Source of the DNA: Synechocystis sp. LKSZ1
GTDB taxonomy: Bacteria; Cyanobacteriota; Cyanobacteriia; Cyanobacteriales; Microcystaceae
NCBI RefSeq assembly: GCF_040436315.1
Contig: NZ_AP031572.1
Span: 2,480,001-2,544,000 of the forward strand
DNA length: 64,000 nt
Direction of reading: 5' to 3'
Below, one piece after another: positions 8,161 through 16,024 of this stretch (position 1 is its first letter; each line of letters begins with the position of its first letter). The position numbers and the translations under genes are program-made. The notes beneath the pieces were generated by a model. The model ran no database searches. It saw only the letters and a list, made by a program, of their open reading frames with translations, and had not been told where the DNA came from.

Positions 8161-10194
8161 ATGCCAAAACAAATCATCATTGCGGAACAACATCAGATTG
8201 CCGCGGTTTTTTGGGAAGACCAAATCCAAGAACTGGTGGTGGCCACCGGCAACCAACAGGTGGGCGATATTTACTTGGGTTTAGTGGAAAATGTCCTCCC
8301 AGGTATCGATGCCGCATTCGTCAATATTGGTGATGCTGAGCGGAATGGCTTTATCCATGTAACGGATCTGGGCCCCCTCCGCCTGAAGAAAAATTCGGGG
8401 GCGATTACAGAGCTCCTGGCCCCCCAACAAAAAGTTCTGGTTCAGGTGATGAAGGAGCCGACGGGGAACAAAGGCCCCCGACTCACCGGAAATATTAGTT
8501 TGCCGGGCCGTTACGTTGTCCTTATTCCCAATGGCAAGGGAGTTAATCTATCCCGTCGCATTGTTTCCGATACTGAGCGCAGTCGCCTACGGGCCTTGGC
8601 TATTTTGATGAAGCCGGCGGGGATGGGAATGCTAGTACGGACAGAAGCGGAGGGAAAAGCGGAAGAGGCGATTATTGAAGACCTCGAATTCCTGCAAAAA
8701 CAATGGGAAACCATCCAACAACAGGCCATCAGTGCTCGCCCCCCGGCCCTGCTCAATCGAGACGATGATTTTATTCAGCGGGTGTTGCGGGATATGTACT
8801 CCGCCGATGTCAACCGCATCGTGGCGGATAGTCAGGCCGGTGTGAAACGGATTAAACAAAACTTACTGGGTTGGAGTGGGGGACGGCCTCCAGAAGGCGT
8901 ATTAATTGACCAGCACCGGGAACCGCAATCCATCCTAGACTATTTTCGGATTAACGCAGCCATTCGTGAGGCCCTAAAGCCACGGGTTGACCTGCCCTCC
9001 GGCGGATACATCATCATTGAGCCGACAGAGGCCCTCACGGTTATTGATGTGAACTCTGGCTCTTTTACCCGTTCTGCAACCTCACGGGAGACGGTTCTGT
9101 GGACGAATAGCGAAGCCGCCACGGAGATTGCCCGTCAACTCCGTCTTCGTAATATCGGTGGGGTGATTATTGTCGATTTCATTGATATGGACTCCCGCCG
9201 AGACCAACTGAAATTACTGGAGCACTTTAACCGTTGCCTGCGGGCCGATAAGGCACGTCCCCAAATTGCCCAACTTTCAGAACTCGGCCTTGTCGAATTG
9301 ACTCGCAAACGCCAGGGCAAAAATATCTACGAACTCTTTGGACGGCCCTGTCCGACCTGTGGTGGATTAGGCCATCTAGCCGATTTACCGGGAGAACGGG
9401 AGGCGGTGGCCCTGGAAAGCGTGACCCTCAACTTACCCAGTACTGGTCCTCGGGTGATCGAAAAACCAATTCTCGATATTGCTCCAGAGCCTAGCTTTGA
9501 CAAGGGTTTCGAGTCAACGGAGAACGACGATGAGTTTGACTTGACTCACCATCCCAGCTATCAAGAGCAGGGAGGGGCCAATCGCCGCCGCCGGCGCCGT
9601 CGCGTCCCAGAATTAGGCAAAGAGGAAGCGCCGGTGAAGCCCGTTCTGTCTCTGCCGATTAAGACCAGTGAGCCGGAAAAAGAAGCAGAACCAGAAGAAC
9701 GCAAGGAAAAGCGGGTTCGAGAACGCAGTCCTCGCCGGGAAGAAGCGGTTGTTGAAAGAGTCACTGTGGAGATGACGCCTCTAGAGCAGGAAATCTATGC
9801 GCTCATGGGTATTTCTCCCCTCATTCGTTTAGAGCAATCGTTTAAAGACCCAAAATCCGTGATTGTTTCCGTCCAGACGCCGGGGAGTTCAGCTACGGCC
9901 GAAACTAGTGTAGAACCAGCACCAACGACGGTGACAACCCCCAATAAAGTGATTAACTTAACCACTCTAGAGCCAAGAAGTGGGGACAGGCCCCGTTCCC
10001 TGCGCCAGGATAGCCCTCTATCAGAAACTCGCAGTATACCGAGTCCTAAGCCCAAGGTGACGTTACCAGTTCCAGAATCTAAGCCTTCTACGATTGTTTC
10101 GCCATCCTTGGACACCAGTCCTACCGCTGAGGAAACGGAGGAAAAAAGCGGTACTCGTCGTCGTCGTCGTCGCTCTTCGGCCAGTGACAGCTGA
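8161..10194 (+). CDS. rne: Ribonuclease E
   Basis: 677 residues with GAGGA before the ATG. An S1 domain spans about 35-120. The catalytic Asp pair is Asp296 (VIDVNSG) and Asp339 (VDFID), 43 apart as in E. coli RNase E. The Zn-link CPTC is at 397-400. The region 450-660 is low-complexity and charged, with an internal RRRRRR near residue 480. The C-terminus has RRRRRRSSA (666-674), the cyanobacterial nonapeptide reported to bind PNPase. The protein is the main endoribonuclease for mRNA decay and rRNA/tRNA maturation and forms a compact degradosome. rnhB overlaps its 3' end. The last arginine tract is coded by (CGT)5CGC. Confidence 0.96.
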   Translation: MPKQIIIAEQHQIAAVFWEDQIQELVVATGNQQVGDIYLGLVENVLPGIDAAFVNIGDAERNGFIHVTDLGPLRLKKNSGAITELLAPQQKVLVQVMKEPTGNKGPRLTGNISLPGRYVVLIPNGKGVNLSRRIVSDTERSRLRALAILMKPAGMGMLVRTEAEGKAEEAIIEDLEFLQKQWETIQQQAISARPPALLNRDDDFIQRVLRDMYSADVNRIVADSQAGVKRIKQNLLGWSGGRPPEGVLIDQHREPQSILDYFRINAAIREALKPRVDLPSGGYIIIEPTEALTVIDVNSGSFTRSATSRETVLWTNSEAATEIARQLRLRNIGGVIIVDFIDMDSRRDQLKLLEHFNRCLRADKARPQIAQLSELGLVELTRKRQGKNIYELFGRPCPTCGGLGHLADLPGEREAVALESVTLNLPSTGPRVIEKPILDIAPEPSFDKGFESTENDDEFDLTHHPSYQEQGGANRRRRRRRVPELGKEEAPVKPVLSLPIKTSEPEKEAEPEERKEKRVRERSPRREEAVVERVTVEMTPLEQEIYALMGISPLIRLEQSFKDPKSVIVSVQTPGSSATAETSVEPAPTTVTTPNKVINLTTLEPRSGDRPRSLRQDSPLSETRSIPSPKPKVTLPVPESKPSTIVSPSLDTSPTAEETEEKSGTRRRRRRSSASDS

Positions 10195-10789
10195 TGTCTG
10201 GCTAGCCGGTGTTGATGAAGTAGGCAGGGGGGCCCTGTTTGGCCCCGTTGTGGCCGCGGCGGTATTAATGCCGGCGAGCGCGATCGAGGGACTCCGGGCG
10301 ATTGGGGTGAAAGACAGTAAACAGCTCTCACCCCGGCGACGACAGCAACTGGTGACGGAGATTAAGGCCTTGGTTCCGGGATGGCATATTAGCTTTGCCA
10401 GTGTGCCTGAAATTGAACGCTTCAATATTCGCCAGGCTTCCCTCCTGGCCATGGCCCGCGCTCTCCAGGGTTTACCCCAGGCCCCTGACCACTGTTGGAT
10501 CGATGGACAGGATCAAATTCCCCTATGTCCCTGGCCCCAAACCCCCCTAGTGCGGGGAGACCAGCAATCTCCTCTAATTGCGGCTGCGAGTATCTTGGCT
10601 AAAGTCTGGCGGGATGATCTGATGATTCGTGTTGACCAACGTTTTCCGGGTTATGCGCTGGCGGCCAATAAGGGTTACGGGACGATCGCCCATCGCCAAG
10701 CGATCCAAGACCAGGGCCTAACCCCTCTCCATCGCCGCCACTTTTGTCGCCGTATCCTAATAGCGGGCGCTGATGCCGCTAGAGAATGA
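10184..10789 (+). CDS. rnhB: Ribonuclease HII
   Basis: 201 residues from GTG 10184, chosen because upstream residues in this frame are only the shadow of the RNase E arginine tract (a run of Val) and because LAGVDEVGRG then falls at residues 7-16, as usual. The acidic catalytic residues are Asp11, Glu12, the Asp of VKDSKQLS, and the Asp pair in WRDDLMIRVD. The enzyme nicks RNA of RNA-DNA hybrids and removes ribonucleotides from DNA. The start lies 11 bp inside rne, so translation is probably coupled; the rne-rnhB pair is conserved in cyanobacteria. Confidence 0.92.
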   Translation: MTADVWLAGVDEVGRGALFGPVVAAAVLMPASAIEGLRAIGVKDSKQLSPRRRQQLVTEIKALVPGWHISFASVPEIERFNIRQASLLAMARALQGLPQAPDHCWIDGQDQIPLCPWPQTPLVRGDQQSPLIAAASILAKVWRDDLMIRVDQRFPGYALAANKGYGTIAHRQAIQDQGLTPLHRRHFCRRILIAGADAARE

Positions 10790-10800
10790 TAACTCAACAC

Positions 10801-10821
10801 AAAAACCCCTCGAGGGAGGGG
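10801..10821 (-). terminator. Intrinsic terminator of ho1
   Basis: CCCCTC (10806-10811) and GAGGGG (10816-10821) form a 6 bp GC-rich stem with a 4-base loop. Read on the minus strand, the stem is followed by TTTTT (10805-10801), the classic form for stopping the ho1 transcript coming from the right. It also sits between the convergent rnhB and ho1 genes. Confidence 0.7.
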
Positions 10822-10855
10822 CTTGAAAGATTGAAAGCCGTCGTTCGGCAAGCTT

Positions 10856-11578
10856 TTAGCTATCCGCCGTGGCCAATTCTGCTTCGGTACTGCCGGGTGT
10901 CCGCCGACGGGTCAAGCTATTAAACAGCATAATACCAATAGCCTTAATTAAGTTACCTTCTAGTTCATTGAACATTTTCATGTTCATGCCAAAGGCCTTG
11001 TTAGCTTCATCCACAATGCGCTCCGCTGTCGCTTGATCCACGGGTAAGTCATTCATGGCCTGACGATATTTATTTTTAAAGGCCTTTTCGTCACTGATGT
11101 CTGCAAATTCATAGAAGGCGGTGCCGCCGTCATGGAGATTCATCGCATTTTGGGCAATTTTTTTGAGAATTTGCCCACCAGACAAATCTCCCAGGTAACG
11201 GGTGTAGGAATGGGCCACCAATAGTTCGGGAGCGGTGGCCGCGATCTCATGGATACGCTCCACGTAGGCCTTGCCTGCCGGGGAAAGTTGGACTTCTTGG
11301 CGCCAGTTGGGTCCATAGTAGAACTGTAAATCTTGCTCTAGGCTATGCTTACGATTCAGTTCAGCGAAGTAGATTTTTGAAACGATGGGGTGGTCGCGCA
11401 ACTTGTCCATTTCCTCTTCCATCGCACTGTAGACAAAGTAGAGGTTGCCCACCAACTTGCGATAGGAGTTTTTTTCAACAACGCCTTTGAGAAAACACTT
11501 CACAAAACCGACGTTTTCTGCCATCGAGTGAGACTTTTTCGTCCCTTCGCGTAACAGCGTGGCTAAATTGACGCTCAT
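10856..11578 (-). CDS. ho1: Heme oxygenase (biliverdin-producing)
   Basis: 240 residues. The proximal heme ligand is His17 (KKSHSMAEN), and LGDLSGGQILKK is the distal-helix signature. The length equals that of cyanobacterial Ho1. It opens heme to biliverdin IX-alpha with ferredoxin as electron donor, the first step to phycocyanobilin for phycobilisomes, phytochromes and cyanobacteriochromes. This is relevant here because two predicted bilin-binding kinases lie further on in the window. It is a single gene with its own terminator on the left. Confidence 0.97.
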   Translation of the reverse strand: MSVNLATLLREGTKKSHSMAENVGFVKCFLKGVVEKNSYRKLVGNLYFVYSAMEEEMDKLRDHPIVSKIYFAELNRKHSLEQDLQFYYGPNWRQEVQLSPAGKAYVERIHEIAATAPELLVAHSYTRYLGDLSGGQILKKIAQNAMNLHDGGTAFYEFADISDEKAFKNKYRQAMNDLPVDQATAERIVDEANKAFGMNMKMFNELEGNLIKAIGIMLFNSLTRRRTPGSTEAELATADS

Positions 11579-11753
11579 GCTTAAAGTATCCTGTGTCTTG
11601 GGTGAACTGATTAGGTGGCTTATTAGTAAAGATTTTAAAAAAATTCGCCTAATTTGCTAGGTTAAACTGATTCGCTGAGAAATTTCATTAAGTTTTTTAA
11701 AGCTGGGCGGCTCTGTTACCCCGAGGGCTAATGCCAGGTTCCTCTAGTTTAGA

Positions 11754-12257
11754 ATGCTTCCTAAGCAGACTCTGAGCTTTGACTCAAGGAAGAATATTAT
11801 ACTTGAGGGAAGCCCTATTTTGTCGTCGTCATTAGTCTCTAACCCCCCTGTGCCTCGACAGAAAGTGATCAAGCTTACCCTGTATTGTGAATACCCCTGT
11901 CCCTGCCGTCGCCGAGGGACACTAGTCCCCATTGTGTTAACCGAGGCCTTTGGCTGTAATCGCTGTCAACAAATTTTTCGGTTTGATGAAAGCAAGCAGG
12001 AGATTGAACTGGTTTCCTCAACCCATCCCGACAAGCGGCTATGGTACTGGACTGGAACCCATTGGCGCGTCCCCTCCTCGCCCTGGCCGAGGCCCCAAGA
12101 ATTAAGCTTAATACTATTGGGTTTTTTGCTCCTGGGGAGCGGGTTATTCCTCGCCTTGCGCGCGTCCCTCACCTTGAGTGTAATCTTAGGAATAATTATT
12201 TCGGGTTCCCTCTTTTTCGGCCTGCTCTACAGCCTCTGGCTGGTCTATCGACGCTAA
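11754..12257 (+). CDS. Conserved cyanobacterial membrane protein with Cys-rich zinc-ribbon-like motif
   Basis: 167 residues from ATG 11754. Residues about 45-85 hold CPC and, about 20 residues later, CNRC, which together could bind one metal ion. The C-terminal third has two strongly hydrophobic segments (about 117-135 and 139-163) ending in YRR. I do not recognise a named family. A GTG at the Val-Ile-Lys before the first Cys is an alternative start. The stop is 8 bp before the ProA-like gene, so the two are probably in one transcript. Confidence 0.7.
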   Translation: MLPKQTLSFDSRKNIILEGSPILSSSLVSNPPVPRQKVIKLTLYCEYPCPCRRRGTLVPIVLTEAFGCNRCQQIFRFDESKQEIELVSSTHPDKRLWYWTGTHWRVPSSPWPRPQELSLILLGFLLLGSGLFLALRASLTLSVILGIIISGSLFFGLLYSLWLVYRR

Positions 12258-12265
12258 CTTTAATT

Positions 12266-13528
12266 ATGGCCCATTCTTCCCGGTCAAATCCCCTCGAAAC
12301 GGCGCTTCAGTCTGCCCAAAAGGCCTTCCTGGCCCTTAGCCAATGTAATGGTTCAGACCGGAACAGAGGTGTCCGAGCCATGGCCAAAGGACTAGCGAGC
12401 CACTTTGATCAAATCCTAGAAGCCAACACGCTTGATCTGGAAATGAGTCGAGAGATGGCTATCTCCCCCTGCCTGCTGGATTGGCTAAAGCTCACCCCAG
12501 AACGTCTGGAAAATACGGTGGAACTGCTGGAACAGTTGGCGGAACTCCCCGATCCGATTCAGCGGGTCATGAATGCCCCCTACCAGCTCAATCCCTCCCA
12601 AACCTATTGTCAGCTAATGCCTCTGGGAGTTGTGGCTCTGATTTATGAAGCCTTTCCAGAACTCGGGGCCATTGCCGCCGGCTTTTGCCTTAAAACTGGC
12701 AATAGTTTAATTCTAAGGGGGTGTGGTACAGCTAGTCATTCTAATACGATGATGACCCAGATTCTACGGCAAAGCCTGGAGGAAGTCGGCCTACCGGCGG
12801 GTTGTATCGAATGGATTTCCAGTGATGATGTGCCGGTAATCCAAGACTTGATTATTCAGGATAAACACATTAACCTGATTATTCCCTACGGCCGCACGAG
12901 CTTAGTGGAACAGGTGGCGCAACAATCCGTTGTCCCTGTCCTCAAGGCTGCCCTGGGGAACTGTTATCTCTACTGGTCGGCTAAAAGTGACCTGGAACTT
13001 GTGCGCTGGATGATCCTGGATAGCCATGCGAGTGATCCTGACCCCGTCAATGCCATTGAAAAGGTCTTGCTCAGTCCGTCTCAGAATGGCGCTCTACTTG
13101 CCCGGCTTTTTAATAGCTTGCAGGAAAAAGGGTTTGAACTGCGGGGGGATGAGGCCCTCTGCGAAGAATTTCCCAATTACCTCACGCTGGCTAAAGATAG
13201 TGAGTGGAGCAGGGCCTATTTAGCCAAGATTATTGCCTTTCGCACCATGCCCAGTTTGACAGAGGCAATTACCTGGATTAACCAGCATAGTAGTGGCCAC
13301 GCCGATTGTATTGCGACGGAATCCTATCAAGAAAGCCGACAATTTGCCATGGAGATCGATAGCGCCCTTGTCTATATCAATGCCTCCCCCCGCTTTTCCC
13401 GTAATCCTAAGCAAGGGGAATCGCTCTTTTTAGGCATTTCTAACCAAAAGGGCCATCGTCGTGGCCTGATTGGCCTGGAGACCTTTACCACCCTGAAACA
13501 GGTAGTACAAGGCAACGGCCGCAGTTAG
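12266..13528 (+). CDS. proA: ProA-like glutamate-5-semialdehyde dehydrogenase
   Basis: 420 residues from ATG 12266. An upstream in-frame extension overlaps the previous gene and is not used. The fold and many blocks match gamma-glutamyl phosphate reductase (LGVVALIYEAFPELGAIAA, SLILRGC, LIIPYGRTSLV), which makes glutamate-5-semialdehyde for proline synthesis. The catalytic Cys is kept (Cys233) but in GNCYLY instead of the usual GICHVY. The usual 'CNAxE' block reads PVNAIE, without its Cys. This is likely the divergent second ProA seen in cyanobacteria, so its substrate is less certain than its family. Confidence 0.82.
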   Translation: MAHSSRSNPLETALQSAQKAFLALSQCNGSDRNRGVRAMAKGLASHFDQILEANTLDLEMSREMAISPCLLDWLKLTPERLENTVELLEQLAELPDPIQRVMNAPYQLNPSQTYCQLMPLGVVALIYEAFPELGAIAAGFCLKTGNSLILRGCGTASHSNTMMTQILRQSLEEVGLPAGCIEWISSDDVPVIQDLIIQDKHINLIIPYGRTSLVEQVAQQSVVPVLKAALGNCYLYWSAKSDLELVRWMILDSHASDPDPVNAIEKVLLSPSQNGALLARLFNSLQEKGFELRGDEALCEEFPNYLTLAKDSEWSRAYLAKIIAFRTMPSLTEAITWINQHSSGHADCIATESYQESRQFAMEIDSALVYINASPRFSRNPKQGESLFLGISNQKGHRRGLIGLETFTTLKQVVQGNGRS

Positions 13529-13531
13529 GCC

Positions 13532-13723
13532 CTAGGCCACCTCATGACCAGCGGCTTCAATGGCCTGTTGAATAATAGCGGCAGACAAAAAACTATTGAC
13601 TTGCACATGTTGGCTTTCCACTGTAATGACGACCTGGGCCTGGGGGTCTTGCTGGTGAATGGCCTGGGTAATGGCCGTGGCACAGGCCGAACAAGCTATC
13701 GTCGGAACGTTGAATTGATACAT
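13532..13723 (-). CDS. atx1: Atx1-like copper chaperone (heavy-metal-associated domain)
   Basis: 63 residues from ATG 13723; the longer upstream reading is not needed. The entire protein is one HMA domain: VPTIACSACA holds the Cys pair (about 11 and 14) that binds Cu(I), and the C-terminal AAGHE places His60 at the loop-5 position of Synechocystis ScAtx1. It matches that protein over its whole length. The chaperone delivers copper to the P-type ATPases CtaA and PacS, supplying plastocyanin and cytochrome oxidase. It converges on proA with 3 bp between stop codons. Confidence 0.9.
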   Translation of the reverse strand: MYQFNVPTIACSACATAITQAIHQQDPQAQVVITVESQHVQVNSFLSAAIIQQAIEAAGHEVA

Positions 13724-13850
13724 CGCGTTAAAAAGGGCAAAAGATCTGCCCCGTATCCTAGCAGAGACCCTGTAAATATTACAGAGTGTAACCAAGGGCT
13801 TGGGCCGGGCGATGAGTCATGGTAACTTTTGGAGGAGTTTTGTTTTGTCG

Positions 13851-13874
13851 ATGTTAGCCCCTAGGAGGATATAG
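13851..13874 (+). other. Seven-codon in-frame mini-ORF before the 64-residue gene
   Basis: GGAGGAG (about 13832-13838) is followed 12 bp later by ATG and the codons for MLAPRRI, then TAG. The next gene starts 3 bp on, in the same frame, with MLAASRP. The mini-ORF also covers the AGGAGG ribosome site of that gene. It may be a coupling leader, or the sign of a nonsense change in a once longer gene. Confidence 0.3.
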
Positions 13875-13877
13875 ACG

Positions 13878-14072
13878 GTGTTAGCCGCTTCCCGCCCTGT
13901 CCAAACTGATGCCATTGGTGACTACGTTGCTGAACTCCAGCTACATATGACGCTCCAAGCCCGTAATCTCGTGCCGACCTTTGCCCACTCTGGGGACAGC
14001 CGCCAACAACTCGTTCATGAAAGCCAGGCCATGGTAGAGAAGTTGGTATCTCGTCAACCTCGCTCGTTTTAG
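13878..14072 (+). CDS. Small protein of unknown function
   Basis: 64 residues from GTG 13878, with a perfect AGGAGG at 13863-13868, 9 bp before the start; this strong ribosome site is the main reason to call it. The protein is helical in pattern, without Cys, membrane segment or known motif. It begins MLAASRPVQTDAIGDYVAEL. A hairpin with a T-rich tail follows its stop. I do not recognise a family. Confidence 0.5.
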   Translation: MLAASRPVQTDAIGDYVAELQLHMTLQARNLVPTFAHSGDSRQQLVHESQAMVEKLVSRQPRSF

Positions 14073-14126
14073 CAGAATTTTATCGTTTTTTTTATAGATC
14101 TACTCGGTTTACGATCCAAGGGGTGT

Positions 14127-14170
14127 TTTCCCAGCGACGATGAAAAGGCTTGGGAAAGCATTCTTTTTTT
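14127..14170 (+). terminator. Hairpin with T-run after the 64-residue gene
   Basis: TTTCCCAGC (14127-14135) pairs with GCTTGGGAAA (14148-14157) with one bulged base, and TTCTTTTTTT follows at 14161-14170. It lies between a plus-strand gene and the end of a minus-strand gene and looks like an intrinsic terminator for the former. Confidence 0.5.
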
Positions 14171-14429
14171 ATGGGGAGTTCTCTGGAGAACGCCGTTCCC
14201 ACCACTGGCTAATTTTGACGATTAACCAGTTACCCAAGGCCCCTACGATTAAAATGGCAATGGCCGGATTAAAGAGGGGAAGCCACAATTGTTGCCAGAG
14301 GTGATATCCCAAGGAAAGGCCCGTCGATTCACCGACAACGGCAACAATAAACCAAAGAAAACCAAGAAAGACAACAAAAACATCGAGCACAAGCAGACGA
14401 TTCAGCCAGGTCTGTAGAAAATCCCGCAT
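14169..14429 (-). CDS. Small two-helix membrane protein of unknown function
   Basis: 86 residues from ATG 14429 (a TTG at 14453 would add eight). Two hydrophobic segments are visible: about 11-32 (VLDVFVVFLGFLWFIVAVVG) and about 53-70 (NPAIAILIVGALGNWLIV), followed by a charged tail WWERRSPENSP. The layout is that of a small inner- or thylakoid-membrane protein. No catalytic motif is visible and I do not recognise the family. It is divergent from leuB, 140 bp away. Confidence 0.6.
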   Translation of the reverse strand: MRDFLQTWLNRLLVLDVFVVFLGFLWFIVAVVGESTGLSLGYHLWQQLWLPLFNPAIAILIVGALGNWLIVKISQWWERRSPENSP

Positions 14430-14569
14430 AGGGCTTGCTGGTGAGAAGAGCAAAATTAATCTTAGCGCTGAATCGGAGTCGTGGCCACTGTCCGATACAA
14501 TAAAAACCTGTGACTCGCCGCCCCTACCCGATTGAGTCTTTGGTTAGCCATTTTTATTTCGAAGCAATT

Positions 14570-15655
14570 ATGACCCAACCCTATCGCATCACCCTCCTGC
14601 CCGGCGACGGCATTGGCCCTGAAATTATGGCGGTAGCGGTGGCGGTTCTCAAGGCCATTGCCCCCCAGTTTGATTTGGTTTTTGAGTTTCAAACGGCCCT
14701 GATCGGTGGTGCGGCCATCGAGGCCACGGGTCAACCCCTTCCCCCCGAAACCCTGAAGCTGGCCCGCCAGAGTGATGCCGTTTTATTGGCGGCCATTGGG
14801 GGTTACCAATGGGATAATTTACCCCGCCAACAACGGCCGGAAACCGGCCTCTTGGCCATCCGGGAGGGGTTAGAATTATTTGCCAATCTCCGGCCAGCGA
14901 CGATTTTTCCTCAACTCATTGATGCCTCGACCCTCAAGCGAGAGGTGGTAGAAGGAGTTGATATTATGGTGGTACGAGAATTAACCGGCGGTATTTACTT
15001 TGGCCAACCCAAGGGAATCTTTACCACAGAAACGGGAGAAAAGCGGGGGGTTAATACCATGGCTTATCGCACCTCGGAAATTGACCGCATCGCCAAGGTC
15101 GCCTTTGAAACGGCCCGCAAACGTCGGGGTAAACTCTGCTCAGTCGATAAAGCCAATGTTCTGGATGTCTCCCAACTATGGCGTGACCGGGTGACAGCGA
15201 TGGCCAGCCAGTACCCCGAGGTTGAACTCAGTCACCTCTATGTCGATAACGCCGCGATGCAATTGGTGCGGACCCCAAAGCAGTTCGACACGATCGTCAC
15301 GGGTAACCTGTTTGGGGATATTTTGTCCGATGAAGCAGCCATGCTGACGGGGAGTATCGGAATGCTCCCCTCCGCCAGTCTTGGCGCCGGCGGCCCCGGC
15401 CTATTTGAACCCGTGCATGGCTCCGCCCCGGATATTGCAGCCCAGGACAAGGCTAATCCTTTAGCTCAAGTGTTAAGTGCGGCCATGATGCTCCGCTATG
15501 GTTTAGACCAACCCGCCGCCGCCAGCAAAATTGAACAAGCGGTTCATGGGGTTCTCGCCCAGGGCTATCGTACTGGGGATATTTTGTCGGCAGGTACCCA
15601 ATTAGTGGGTTGTCAGGCCATGGGAGAGGCCCTTTTGGCCAATTTGGAATCCTAA
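14570..15655 (+). CDS. leuB: 3-isopropylmalate dehydrogenase
   Basis: 361 residues from ATG 14570; the in-frame extension upstream lacks similarity. [10 protein letters not shown] near the N-terminus, [10 protein letters not shown] (about 135-144), the catalytic Tyr of MAYRTSEI, Lys of VDKANV and the NAD-site GSAPDIA are all present. The length is normal. It oxidises and decarboxylates 3-isopropylmalate with NAD+, the third step of leucine synthesis, in the cytoplasm. It stands alone; other leu genes are not in the window. Confidence 0.96.
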   Translation: MTQPYRITLLPGDGIGPEIMAVAVAVLKAIAPQFDLVFEFQTALIGGAAIEATGQPLPPETLKLARQSDAVLLAAIGGYQWDNLPRQQRPETGLLAIREGLELFANLRPATIFPQLIDASTLKREVVEGVDIMVVRELTGGIYFGQPKGIFTTETGEKRGVNTMAYRTSEIDRIAKVAFETARKRRGKLCSVDKANVLDVSQLWRDRVTAMASQYPEVELSHLYVDNAAMQLVRTPKQFDTIVTGNLFGDILSDEAAMLTGSIGMLPSASLGAGGPGLFEPVHGSAPDIAAQDKANPLAQVLSAAMMLRYGLDQPAAASKIEQAVHGVLAQGYRTGDILSAGTQLVGCQAMGEALLANLES

Positions 15656-15733
15656 CCCAGCCTCATTTCGTCTAGGCAAATCATTGGTTATGATGTTGGA
15701 CAAAACCATGTACAGGGTGAGGAGAGTTGAATC

Positions 15734-15994
15734 ATGATTTATTTACCCGATGACACTGACCTAATGGAAACAGCGGTCGAGACGCCACGGCTGTTGGATC
15801 CTAAATTACTCCGGATGGCCCGCCGGATCTATCGTAGTTATTGTGTTCTCCATCCCAAGGCGAACAAACAACCGTTTGGTATTGCTATTCATAAGGAAAC
15901 TCACCGGGGCCAATTGATGTTCAATCGTCGGCCGATTTTGTTGCCTGGGGAATATTTTGTGCCGATGCAGCAATTGGAGGCCGAGGTTCACTAG
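15734..15994 (+). CDS. Conserved cyanobacterial hypothetical protein
   Basis: 86 residues with a good ribosome site (GAGGAG, about 15719-15724) before ATG 15734. The first 25 residues are acidic and the rest basic and Arg-rich (MARRIYRSY, IHKETHRGQ, FNRRPILLPGEYF). No membrane segment or catalytic motif is seen. It looks like a small soluble, perhaps nucleic-acid-binding protein, but that rests only on composition. It ends 30 bp before the converging FAD oxidase gene. Confidence 0.65.
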   Translation: MIYLPDDTDLMETAVETPRLLDPKLLRMARRIYRSYCVLHPKANKQPFGIAIHKETHRGQLMFNRRPILLPGEYFVPMQQLEAEVH

Positions 15995-16024
15995 GGGGAG
16001 ATCCCTCTTAACCCAATACCTGGT

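Noticed and set aside
10094-10183. Longer start for RNase HII
   Set aside because: The added residues are the out-of-frame shadow of the RNase E tail (Val run); GTG 10184 gives the normal length.
12041-12265. 75-residue N-terminal extension of ProA
   Set aside because: It overlaps the upstream gene completely and has no ProA similarity; ATG 12266 fits the family.
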